Assembly: GCA_036266195.1 (NCBI GenBank)
Contig: DATANP010000478.1
Location: 1-10,879, forward strand
DNA length: 10,879 nt
Origin: DATMER01 sp036266195
Lineage (GTDB): Bacteria > Acidobacteriota > Thermoanaerobaculia > Multivoradales > UBA5704
Direction: 5' to 3'
Part shown: positions 1-6,827 of the stretch, one piece after another
How positions within the stretch are numbered: the first letter of the stretch is position 1
Layout: every line of letters begins with the position of its first letter
The notes under the pieces: generated by a model
Database searches by the model: none
What the model saw: only the letters and a program-made list of their open reading frames with translations
Told to the model about the DNA's origin: nothing
Made by a program: the position numbers and the translations under genes

Positions 1-1080
1 AAGGACCGCGAGGCCGCGGACAGGCTGTGGCATCAGCTCCAGGCCTCCGGCGCTCCGCGGGAGTGGAAGGGCCGCGTCCTCGAAGACCCGGCCTTTCAGG
101 TTTGGGCGTTCTGTGAGCGTCTCTGCGACGAGAGCGCGAGGCTGGCGGAGTCCGATCCCGCGGCGGCCGAGGAGCTGGCGGCGCTTGCGGTGACCCTGGC
201 GCCGAAGATCACCGGCGAGGAGCCGCTGGTCTGCGGGCTCCAGGAGTACGCCTGGAGTCATCTCGGAAACGCCTGCCGCGCGCGTGGCGACCTGATGGGC
301 GCCGACGAGGCCTTCCGGCGCGCCCAGACGTTTTTCGTCGGCGCCATGGCGGGGGTGTGGCCGAGCCTGCTCCGGCGCCAGCGCCTGGCGCCACTGACGG
401 CCCGGCTCCTGTGCGAGCAGGGGAAGTTCGCGGAAGCCATGGAGAAGATCGACTTCGCGCTCGGGCTGGCCTCCATGGCGGCCACGGACGGCGGCGAAGG
501 CGAAGCCGTCCTCCTCCTCGAAAAGGGCCGGCTGCTCCGGCGGTTCGGCGAGGCGGAGGCGGCCGTCCGGGAGCTGGCGCGCGGCCGCGACGTGGCGGCG
601 AAGCTGTCCAATCCCCACCTCTCTCTGCGGCTGGGGATCGAGCTCGGCGCCGCTCTCTGCGACGCCGGCCGTCCTGCGGAGGTGAAGAAGCTCCTGGCCT
701 CGCTCCGCAAGCCGGCCGAGGGGCTGGAGCCCGAGCAGTCCCGTCTGCCCTGTCTCGAGGGTCGGATGGAAGCGGGCCTGGGCCGGGTGAAGCAGGCCCA
801 GGCGATCCTCGAACGGGATCCCTCCGGCTTCCATCCGCGGGCGGTCCCCGAGCTGGCCCTGCTGTTCCTGGAGCTGGCCGCGTTTCACGTCCGCGAGGGG
901 AGTACCGAGGAGCTGAAGCGGCTGGTGGAGACGATGCAGCCGCGGTTCGCCGAACGCCTGGGCCGCGAGGCCGCTGCGAGCCTCAAGCTCTTCTGCCGCC
1001 TCGCGGTCCAGGACAAGCTGACCGCGGACCGGGCCAGGCAGTCCGCCGCCGACTTCATCCGCCTGGTCGCTGGTCGCTGA
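1..1080 (+). CDS. TPR-like helical-repeat protein, 5' end outside window
   Basis: The reading frame is open from base 1 to the TGA at 1078-1080, so 359 residues are visible and the true start lies upstream; the GTG at 190 is only an internal codon, since codons 1-63 read as normal protein (for example WAFCERLCDESARLAES). The sequence is almost entirely amphipathic helices of about 34-40 residues that resemble tetratricopeptide repeats, the clearest being around EYAWSHLGNACRARGDLMGA with following EAFRRAQ, and EKGRLLRRFGEAEAAVRELA. TPR proteins act as scaffolds or as sensory parts of regulators. Acidobacteriota have many proteins with an N-terminal helix-turn-helix and a TPR tail of this style, so a missing HTH upstream is plausible but not seen. 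No signal peptide or catalytic motif is visible in the part present. The next gene starts 121 bp downstream. Confidence 0.75.
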   Translation, partial: KDREAADRLWHQLQASGAPREWKGRVLEDPAFQVWAFCERLCDESARLAESDPAAAEELAALAVTLAPKITGEEPLVCGLQEYAWSHLGNACRARGDLMGADEAFRRAQTFFVGAMAGVWPSLLRRQRLAPLTARLLCEQGKFAEAMEKIDFALGLASMAATDGGEGEAVLLLEKGRLLRRFGEAEAAVRELARGRDVAAKLSNPHLSLRLGIELGAALCDAGRPAEVKKLLASLRKPAEGLEPEQSRLPCLEGRMEAGLGRVKQAQAILERDPSGFHPRAVPELALLFLELAAFHVREGSTEELKRLVETMQPRFAERLGREAAASLKLFCRLAVQDKLTADRARQSAADFIRLVAGR

Positions 1081-1185
1081 TCGACTCGCTGAGCGCCTGC
1101 TTCACCTCCCCGGCCCGTCCATTTCCTTTCAGGGTTCCCCTGGATCTCCTGGTCCGGTAACATAGTGCCGCCAGGGAATGTCTAT

Positions 1186-1190
1186 GGAGG
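1186..1190 (+). promoter_or_regulatory. Shine-Dalgarno for the 118-residue gene
   Basis: GGAGG lies 11 bases before the ATG at 1202. It falls inside the longer frame that begins at ATG 1178, which has only a weak AGGGA directly in front of it. This favours the 1202 start over 1178. Confidence 0.55.
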
Positions 1191-1201
1191 AACAAAATAC
1201 C

Positions 1202-1558
1202 ATGCCGATGAAACGGAGGCGGATCAAGCTGGAGGCGCTCCTCAGGCTTCTGAGGGGTGCGGTCGGAGAGTTGCTGCGTGTGCGGGACGCGGACGCGTTT
1301 CTCTCCTGGATGGAGTCGCAGGCGCCGGAGCGCTTTCCGGAGGTCTTCTCGGGAATGGACGACCGGGTGGTGCGGCCTCTCGCCCTGGAGCTGGGCCGGC
1401 AGATCTGGGAGGCCATGCCCTTGGCGGGCAACGGTTCGCGGCCTCTGCCACTCCCCCGGCCCGAAGGACAGAACCCGCCGGCCATCCCCGGTCTCACTCC
1501 GGAGCTGATCGGCGCTTTGATCGCCTCCGTGGGAGATACTGTCCCCGAGGAGAATTGA
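1202..1558 (+). CDS. Hypothetical protein, 118 residues, upstream of methyltransferase
   Basis: I do not recognise this protein. It starts with a basic segment (MPMKRRRIKLEALLRLLRG) that continues into an amphipathic helix, followed by more helix (DADAFLSWMES, RVVRPLALELGRQIWEAM). A Pro-rich linker of about 20 residues (RPLPLPRPEGQNPPAIP) then precedes a short C-terminal helix (LTPELIGALIASV). There is no signal peptide, no cysteine cluster and no enzymatic motif. ATG 1202 is preferred because GGAGG at 1186-1190 precedes it; ATG 1178 would add eight residues. The methyltransferase start is 58 bp downstream on the same strand, so the two may be co-transcribed, although a promoter-like sequence also lies in that gap. 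A basic helical small protein could bind nucleic acid or a partner protein; that is only an inference. Confidence 0.65.
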   Translation: MPMKRRRIKLEALLRLLRGAVGELLRVRDADAFLSWMESQAPERFPEVFSGMDDRVVRPLALELGRQIWEAMPLAGNGSRPLPLPRPEGQNPPAIPGLTPELIGALIASVGDTVPEEN

Positions 1559-1580
1559 CTCCTTTCCATGCCGCTGGCTC

Positions 1581-1609
1581 TTGCGTTGGGCCGGATTCGG
1601 TTATACGAT
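1581..1609 (+). promoter_or_regulatory. Possible promoter for the methyltransferase
   Basis: TTGCGT (1581-1586) and TACGAT (1604-1609) are separated by 17 bases and match the sigma-70 -35 and -10 consensus at 4 of 6 positions each; an overlapping TTATAC starts at 1601. Initiation about 7 bases after the -10 would fall at or just before the ATG at 1617, giving a leaderless or nearly leaderless transcript. This fits the lack of a Shine-Dalgarno sequence there. It was identified by eye only. Confidence 0.35.
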
Positions 1610-1616
1610 TTACGAG

Positions 1617-4247
1617 ATGACGCGACAAGATCCGTTCCGGAGGGCCCGGCGGTCCGACCGATCCGCGCCCACGCTCGCGCAGGCCCTGGCCCGGCAGGCC
1701 CAGGTCCTGAGGGTGGCCGTCGAGGCGCTGCTGGAGAGAGACAAGGGACGGGAGGAGCCCTCGGAGCTGACCGGCTTCTACAGGACCCTCTCGTCCCACC
1801 TGTTCCAGAGCCTCTCCGAGCGGGAGTTCGCCGACCTGTACGCCCAGACGGTTGCCTACGGGCTGCTCGCCGCGCGCTGCTGGGAGGATGGCGACCTGGA
1901 CCGCAGGACGCTCTACGAGCGCATCCCGGCGGCGAGCGGCATCCTGCGGGACGTGTTCCGCTATGTCTGCCTCTCGCCGCCGCCCGAGATCGAAACCATT
2001 TTCGACGGCCTGGTCGACCTCGTGCGTCCGGGCGCGCTCAAGCGCTCTCTGCAGCGGGAGTTCGCGGAGCGCGGCGACCGCGATCCGATCCTCCACTTTT
2101 ACGAGACGTTCCTCCGGCATTACGACGCGAAGACCCGCAAGAACCGCGGCGTCTACTACACCCCTCCGGCGGTCGTCTCCTACGTGGTCCGGTCGGTCGA
2201 TTTTCTCCTGCGCACCCGCCTCGGCCGGCCCGACGGGCTCGCGGATCCCCGGGTCTGGTTCCTCGACCCCGCGGCCGGCACCACCACGTTCCTGGTCGAA
2301 GCGTTTCGAAAGGCGATCGAGACCTGCGGCACGAAATACGGCCGCGCCGCGGTGCCGGCGCTCGTCCGCGATCATCTGCTGCCGCACGGTTTCGGCTTCG
2401 AGCTGATGATGGCTCCGTACGCCATCGGCCATCTGAAGATGAGCCTGTTCCTCGTCGAGCAGGGCTATGCGCTGCGCGACGAGGACCGGGTCAACCTCCT
2501 CCTCACCAATGCGCTGGAGCGAGATAATCCCGAGCAGAAAATACTGCCGGGCTTCTCCTCGCTGGCGCGCGAGGTGAATCTGGCCGCGGAGGTCAAGGAG
2601 GACCGGCGGATCTCCGTGGTGATCGGAAATCCGCCGTATTCGGGTCGGTCGGAAAACCGTACGGATGCGGCAAACCTGCTGCTTCGCGAGTCGGGCTATT
2701 ACCAGGTGGATGGCGAACCGCTGCGCGAGAAGAACGCCAAGTGGCTCCAGGACGACTATGTGAAATTCCTGCGCTTCGCCCAGCGCCGGATCGACGAGAG
2801 CGGCGAGGGCGTGGTGGGGCTCGTGCTCAACCACAGCTATCTCGACAACCCGACGTTCCGCGGCCTCCGGCGGTCGCTGATGAACAGCTTCGAGGAGATC
2901 TATCTCCTGGACCTGCACGGCAATCGTCGGAGGAGGGAGACCGCTCCGGACGGCGGCGTGGATGACAACGTTTTCGAAGAGGTCGGCCGGGGGATCTCCA
3001 TCCTGCTGCTCGTGAAGAAGCCGGGTCTCGCCAGGAAGGTTGCGCGCTACGACCTGTGGGGCAACCGGCTGAAGAAGCTCCGCTGGCTCGCGGCCCGGGA
3101 CGTGGGCTCCACACCTTGGGTGGACCTCGACCCTCCGGCGCCGTCCTACCTGTTCGTGGGCCGGGATGTCCGACTGGAGGAGGCGTATGCGCGCGGCATC
3201 CGGTTGACCGATCTGTTCGTGGAGCGCTCGGTCGGAGTGCTCACGGCGCGCGACCGGCTCGTGATCGATTTCGATCGCGAAGCCCTCCGCGCCCGGATAC
3301 GGGAGCTCCGCAACGGGATGGGCGATATCCTGAAAACCGTTCCGGACACCGGAAACTGGACCCGGGCCGAGGCCGTGCGGCGGGCCGCGGCCGACGAGGC
3401 GTGGGAATCGCGGTTGACGGAAATCCTCTACCGGCCGTTCGACTACCGGTCGATCTTCTACGCGGATTATCTGATCGAAAGGCCGCGGGAGAGGATCATG
3501 CGGCATCTGCTCGGCGGGTCCAACCGGGCCCTGGTGGTGCCGCGCCAGAGCAAGGACGGACCGGGCGCGCTGGTGACGGACCGGATCGCGGCCCACAAGG
3601 CAGTCAGCGCGTACGACATCAATTCCGTCTTCCCCTTGTATCTGTTTTCGGGAGAAGGCCGGCTCGACGCCGGTCAACGGAAGCCGAACGTGGCCCCCTG
3701 GATCTTCGCGTTTCTGCAGAGTCGCTTCGGCGAGCCGGTCACGCCGGAGGCGGTCTTCTGCTACGTCTATGCGGTGCTTTACAGCGAGGAGTACCGCGAC
3801 CGGTACGCCGCCTTCCTGGCCGCGGACTTCCCGCGCATCCCCTTTCCGGAGAGCCTGCGGCTGTTCAAGCTGCTCGCCCAACTCGGCGCCGAGTTGGTGG
3901 ACCTTCACCTGTCCCGGGTTCCGTTGCCGACGACCGTGCAATGTCTCGGGACCGGCGGCGGCCGGCTCAGCCGATCGAAGCGGCTCCTCCGTGGATATAA
4001 AGAAAGAGAGCGGCGAGTGTACGTAAACGAAGAGGGACAGTATTTCGAAGGGATTTCGCCGCGGATCTGGCGCTATCGCGTCGGCGGCTACCCGGTGCTG
4101 AGCCGCTGGCTCCAGGACCGCGCCGGCCGGATTCTCACCTGGGAAGAATACCAGGCCTTCTTCCGGGCCGCCGCGGCGATCGAGCGGACGATCGTCCTGC
4201 AGGAAAAGATTGACGAGCTGGTTCTTGAGCTGGAGGAGGCGGCGTAG
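1617..4247 (+). CDS. Type ISP-like N6-adenine DNA methyltransferase without nuclease or helicase
   Basis: The 876-residue protein is predicted to transfer a methyl group from S-adenosylmethionine to the N6 of adenine in a specific DNA sequence. Residues 1-165 are helical and include FADLYAQTVAYGLLAARC, typical of the coupler before the methyltransferase in Type ISP enzymes such as LlaBIII. Motif X-like RGVYYTPPAVV is at 177-187, the SAM-binding FLDPAAGTTTF at 215-225, FELMMAPYAIG at 261-271, and the catalytic NPPY at 338-341. From about 500 to the end the sequence resembles the Type ISP C-terminal specificity region (RPFDYRSIFY at 606-615, VPRQSKDGPG, and the final WEEYQAFFRA helix). The Mrr-like nuclease and the helicase of full Type ISP enzymes are absent and no PD-(D/E)XK pattern is evident, so it is either an orphan methylase or works with an unlinked partner. 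ATG 1617 is chosen over TTG 1581 because TTG overlaps the promoter-like -35. The TAG stop lies in the inverted repeat at 4244. Confidence 0.88.
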   Translation: MTRQDPFRRARRSDRSAPTLAQALARQAQVLRVAVEALLERDKGREEPSELTGFYRTLSSHLFQSLSEREFADLYAQTVAYGLLAARCWEDGDLDRRTLYERIPAASGILRDVFRYVCLSPPPEIETIFDGLVDLVRPGALKRSLQREFAERGDRDPILHFYETFLRHYDAKTRKNRGVYYTPPAVVSYVVRSVDFLLRTRLGRPDGLADPRVWFLDPAAGTTTFLVEAFRKAIETCGTKYGRAAVPALVRDHLLPHGFGFELMMAPYAIGHLKMSLFLVEQGYALRDEDRVNLLLTNALERDNPEQKILPGFSSLAREVNLAAEVKEDRRISVVIGNPPYSGRSENRTDAANLLLRESGYYQVDGEPLREKNAKWLQDDYVKFLRFAQRRIDESGEGVVGLVLNHSYLDNPTFRGLRRSLMNSFEEIYLLDLHGNRRRRETAPDGGVDDNVFEEVGRGISILLLVKKPGLARKVARYDLWGNRLKKLRWLAARDVGSTPWVDLDPPAPSYLFVGRDVRLEEAYARGIRLTDLFVERSVGVLTARDRLVIDFDREALRARIRELRNGMGDILKTVPDTGNWTRAEAVRRAAADEAWESRLTEILYRPFDYRSIFYADYLIERPRERIMRHLLGGSNRALVVPRQSKDGPGALVTDRIAAHKAVSAYDINSVFPLYLFSGEGRLDAGQRKPNVAPWIFAFLQSRFGEPVTPEAVFCYVYAVLYSEEYRDRYAAFLAADFPRIPFPESLRLFKLLAQLGAELVDLHLSRVPLPTTVQCLGTGGGRLSRSKRLLRGYKERERRVYVNEEGQYFEGISPRIWRYRVGGYPVLSRWLQDRAGRILTWEEYQAFFRAAAAIERTIVLQEKIDELVLELEEAA

Positions 4248-4272
4248 GGGCAATCACAAGGGTTGCCCCTAC
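4244..4272. repeat. Perfect inverted repeat between convergent genes (REP-like or terminator)
   Basis: GTAGGGGCAA (4244-4253) and TTGCCCCTAC (4263-4272) are perfect reverse complements around a 9-base loop. The first arm contains the TAG stop of the methyltransferase. The sequence resembles, from memory, a widespread GTAGGGGCGA...CGCCCCTAC family of short palindromes often associated with REP/RAYT elements. Lying between convergent stops (4247 and 4286) it could also terminate transcription in both directions, but no run of T follows the second arm. Confidence 0.7.
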
Positions 4273-4285
4273 GTGTCGGATCACT

Positions 4286-6715
4286 TTATTTGCAGGTCTT
4301 GGCGCCGGCCTTGCCCTTGCAGTTGTTCGAGCAGCACTGGCTGTTCGCGGTGCAGCTCGAACCCGCGGGCAGGCAGACGGTGCAGCCCGAGGTGTTCAGC
4401 GTGCAATCGCCGTTGCAGGTGAGCGTGCCGCCGGAGAAGCCCTTGCTCTGACAGGTCTGGCCGCCGAGGTCGTTGCCGTCGCAGGCCTCGCCCGACTCCT
4501 TGACGTTGTTGCCGCAGACCGGCGGCTGGCTGACGCCGCCGCCGCCGGTCACCACCAGGCTGAACACCGCGTCCGCCTGGGGCGTGGCGAGGTAGGCGTC
4601 CTGGTTGATCTCGGCCGCGGTCACCTGGACCGTCCAGCTCCCGGCCGCCGGGTTGCTGATGAAAACATTTTCAACCGTGTCGATCGTGTTCGGGCTGCCC
4701 CCGGACGTCGAGTAGTTGCCCGCCAGCAGCCCGTTGTTGCCGTTGTAGACCGTGCCGGACGGCGAGATCACCTTGAGGCTGAGATCGTTGATCCGGTGCA
4801 GGGTCGAGGAGGTCGTGCCCGGCGGGTCGGGATAGGTCATCGTGACCTTGAGCTCGCCCATTCCGGTGCCGACATTCACGTTGTAGGTTGCGATGCCTCC
4901 AAGCTGGAGCGGGGTGGTCGCGTCCACCACCAGGCTGTTGGAGGCGCGCTCGCGCGCGATCTGGGCGCTCGGCCGGCCCCAGCCCTGGTGCGTGCGGGTG
5001 AGGTCGCTGGTGGTGCCGGTGAAGGGGTACTGCTGGGCGTTGTTGATCAGGAGCGCCTTGATCGTCGAGGCGTGCGGCTGGCGCTCGAACACCGTGCTGC
5101 CCGTCGGGTTCGTGCCCCAGACGTTCTCCGACCACATCTGCACCATGAGGCCGAGCACGCCGGCCACCTCGGGCGTCGCCGCCGAGGTGCCGCCGAAGCC
5201 GGTGGTGTAGGTGTTCCCGGTCGTGGTCGTAAAGATGCTGTCGTACCAGTAGTTCACGTCCGGCTTGATGCGGCCGTCCGCGGCCGGACCGATCGAGGCG
5301 CCGCCGGTCCACGAGTCGTCCGCGGTCGAAAGCGTGTTGAAGTGGCGGATGCCACCAACGCTGATGATGTTCTTGGCCCACGCCTGCGGCCGGCTCTGCT
5401 GAGAACCGGCGTTGGACTGCGACTGGGTGATGGCGATGTCCAGGCGCCAGATGATGTCGTCCATCTCGCTCGAAATGCTGGTGTATGCCGTGGTCAGCGC
5501 ATCGCCCCAGGAGTTGGACTGGAACGAGGCGAAGTAGGGCGAGCCCTTGAGCTGCTGCGTGTGGGCGAACCGGTCGGTGAGGAAGTCGTAGTCCGCGGCA
5601 ATGCCCTGCGAGCTGCACACGAGTTGGCCGGTGCCCTGGGCGTTGCCGTCCCCATCCCGGTTGCCGTTGCCGAACACGATTCCGTAGGTACTGGTGCCGT
5701 GGCTGTCCACCGTGTTCGAGGTGTGCAGGAGGATGCCGTCGAAATCCATGTGAGTGGTCTCGAACCCGGCGTCGAGCACCTCGCCGCGCACGCCCTGGCC
5801 GCAGGTGCCGTAGTTCGTCTCGATGAAGTTGGCGCCCGAGTCCTGGCGGACCAGGTCCATGTCGTTCTCGCGCGGGGTCCAGCGGTCGATCCACATCACA
5901 TCGTCGTTCGCCGCCAGCGAGCGGAGCTGGTCGCGGCCCACCCAGAGCTCGAGGATGTGGCCGCTGGGCCAGAATTCGGCCACTCGCGCGCCCTCGGCCT
6001 CGGCGGCTTGCCGGATGCGCTCCTTGGCCTCCGGTCCCCACTCGAACGCCTGCACGCGAACCCGCACCTCCGCCGGTCCGTTCCCGCTCCCATTGCCGGT
6101 CCAGGAGCGCAGCTCCGGCTCCAGCCGCCAGGCCGGGTGATAGGGCTCGACCCGCTCGACGATGTCGAACGCGGCGACCGCCTGGGCCAGGGCCGGGCTC
6201 ATCCGGACCAGGTGGGCGTTGAACGGAAAGAAGGCGAGGACCTCGGCGCCGGCGTCGCTCAGCGCGTCCCGCCACTCGGGCAGGCTGATCGTGCGGAACT
6301 GGACCAGGAAGAGGCGGCCGTCCGCGGGCAGGGCGAGCGCGGCGGGCACGGGCGGCGTGGGCCGGCCGGGCTCGACCGCGCCAGCCTGGAGACGCAGGGC
6401 GGTTTCGATCGGCCGCGCCTCCATCCAGGTGGCGCCGCCGTCGCGCGTGGCCGAGAACCAGCGCTCGGCCCCCTCGTTCCAGGTGGCGAACGCGGCGCGG
6501 CCGGCCGGGTCCCAACCCGTGGCGCCGGGCAGCGCGAGGCCGGGAGCCGTGCGGAGCAGGGTCCGCCCGGCACCGGCGATCTCGACGGAAATCTGGTGTC
6601 CGCCTGCGACCGGCTCGATGCGGAGCGTCGGACGGGGAGGGGCGGCCGGGGCCGCCAGGGTGGGAGCTGGCATCAGACCGAGGACGAGGACGGGCAGGAA
6701 CGCAAGGGATCGCAT
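4286..6715 (-). CDS. Secreted subtilisin-like serine protease (S8) with Cys-rich tail
   Basis: This is an 809-residue exported endopeptidase. The start at 6715 follows AAGGAGG by 8 bases and opens a signal peptide (MRSLAFLPVLVLGLMPAPTLA); an in-frame ATG further upstream would overlap the divergent gene. Residues 24-132 carry an Asp-box-like TRDGGATW (90-97). Residues about 133-202 and 215-287 are two similar propeptide-like units. The catalytic domain has Asp315 (EVLDAGF), His339 (SHGTSTYG), oxyanion Asn435 (QSNAGS) and Ser511 (GTSAATPEVAG), so the S8 triad is complete. Residues about 598-723 resemble the beta-barrel domain of the alkaline protease KP-43 (RINDLSLKVISPSGTVYNGN, DTVENVFISNPAAGSWTVQV). 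A glycine linker leads to a DUF4215-like repeat (CGNNVKESGEACDGNDLGG) and a knottin-like end (CTANSQCCSNNC). It is convergent with the methyltransferase and divergent from the AraC gene, which may regulate it. Confidence 0.93.
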   Translation of the reverse strand: MRSLAFLPVLVLGLMPAPTLAAPAAPPRPTLRIEPVAGGHQISVEIAGAGRTLLRTAPGLALPGATGWDPAGRAAFATWNEGAERWFSATRDGGATWMEARPIETALRLQAGAVEPGRPTPPVPAALALPADGRLFLVQFRTISLPEWRDALSDAGAEVLAFFPFNAHLVRMSPALAQAVAAFDIVERVEPYHPAWRLEPELRSWTGNGSGNGPAEVRVRVQAFEWGPEAKERIRQAAEAEGARVAEFWPSGHILELWVGRDQLRSLAANDDVMWIDRWTPRENDMDLVRQDSGANFIETNYGTCGQGVRGEVLDAGFETTHMDFDGILLHTSNTVDSHGTSTYGIVFGNGNRDGDGNAQGTGQLVCSSQGIAADYDFLTDRFAHTQQLKGSPYFASFQSNSWGDALTTAYTSISSEMDDIIWRLDIAITQSQSNAGSQQSRPQAWAKNIISVGGIRHFNTLSTADDSWTGGASIGPAADGRIKPDVNYWYDSIFTTTTGNTYTTGFGGTSAATPEVAGVLGLMVQMWSENVWGTNPTGSTVFERQPHASTIKALLINNAQQYPFTGTTSDLTRTHQGWGRPSAQIARERASNSLVVDATTPLQLGGIATYNVNVGTGMGELKVTMTYPDPPGTTSSTLHRINDLSLKVISPSGTVYNGNNGLLAGNYSTSGGSPNTIDTVENVFISNPAAGSWTVQVTAAEINQDAYLATPQADAVFSLVVTGGGGVSQPPVCGNNVKESGEACDGNDLGGQTCQSKGFSGGTLTCNGDCTLNTSGCTVCLPAGSSCTANSQCCSNNCKGKAGAKTCK

Positions 6716-6723
6716 CGCTTTCT

Positions 6724-6730
6724 CCTCCTT
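6724..6730 (-). promoter_or_regulatory. Shine-Dalgarno deciding the protease start
   Basis: On the minus strand AAGGAGG precedes the ATG at 6715 by 8 bases. This supports that start over the in-frame ATG at 6841, which would put a non-signal-like stretch of 42 residues in front of the leader peptide. Confidence 0.85.
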
Positions 6731-6740
6731 CCCTTGAGCA

Positions 6741-6773
6741 AGGAATTCCTGAGGAACCGAAACACGGTCCCTC
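6741..6773. promoter_or_regulatory. Dyads in the divergent intergenic region, possible operator
   Basis: The 112-bp gap between the divergent protease and AraC genes contains a perfect 10-bp palindrome AGGAATTCCT (6741-6750). It is directly followed by GAGGAACCG (6751-6759) and CGGTCCCTC (6765-6773), which pair with one mismatch around AAACA. Such dyads between divergent genes are typical operator positions. AraC regulators often use direct repeats instead, so the link to the AraC protein is only a possibility. Confidence 0.3.
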
Positions 6774-6827
6774 TGACAGAACAGGGTGCCCGGCGCCCTT
6801 CGGGTGTGACAGCGATAGACTAGGACC

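Noticed and set aside
1128..1144. Small hairpin CAGGG/CCCTG after the TPR gene as a terminator
   Set aside because: The stem is only 5 perfect pairs with a 3-base loop and no T run follows; it is too weak to call.
1494..4253. 919-codon minus-strand open frame opposite the methyltransferase
   Set aside because: It is the antisense shadow of a GC-rich gene with third-position bias. Its composition is Arg/Glu/Pro-rich without domains, while the plus strand has intact methyltransferase motifs.
6816..6821. TAGACT as a -10 element for a leaderless AraC transcript
   Set aside because: No acceptable -35 sequence is found about 17 bases upstream, so support is insufficient.
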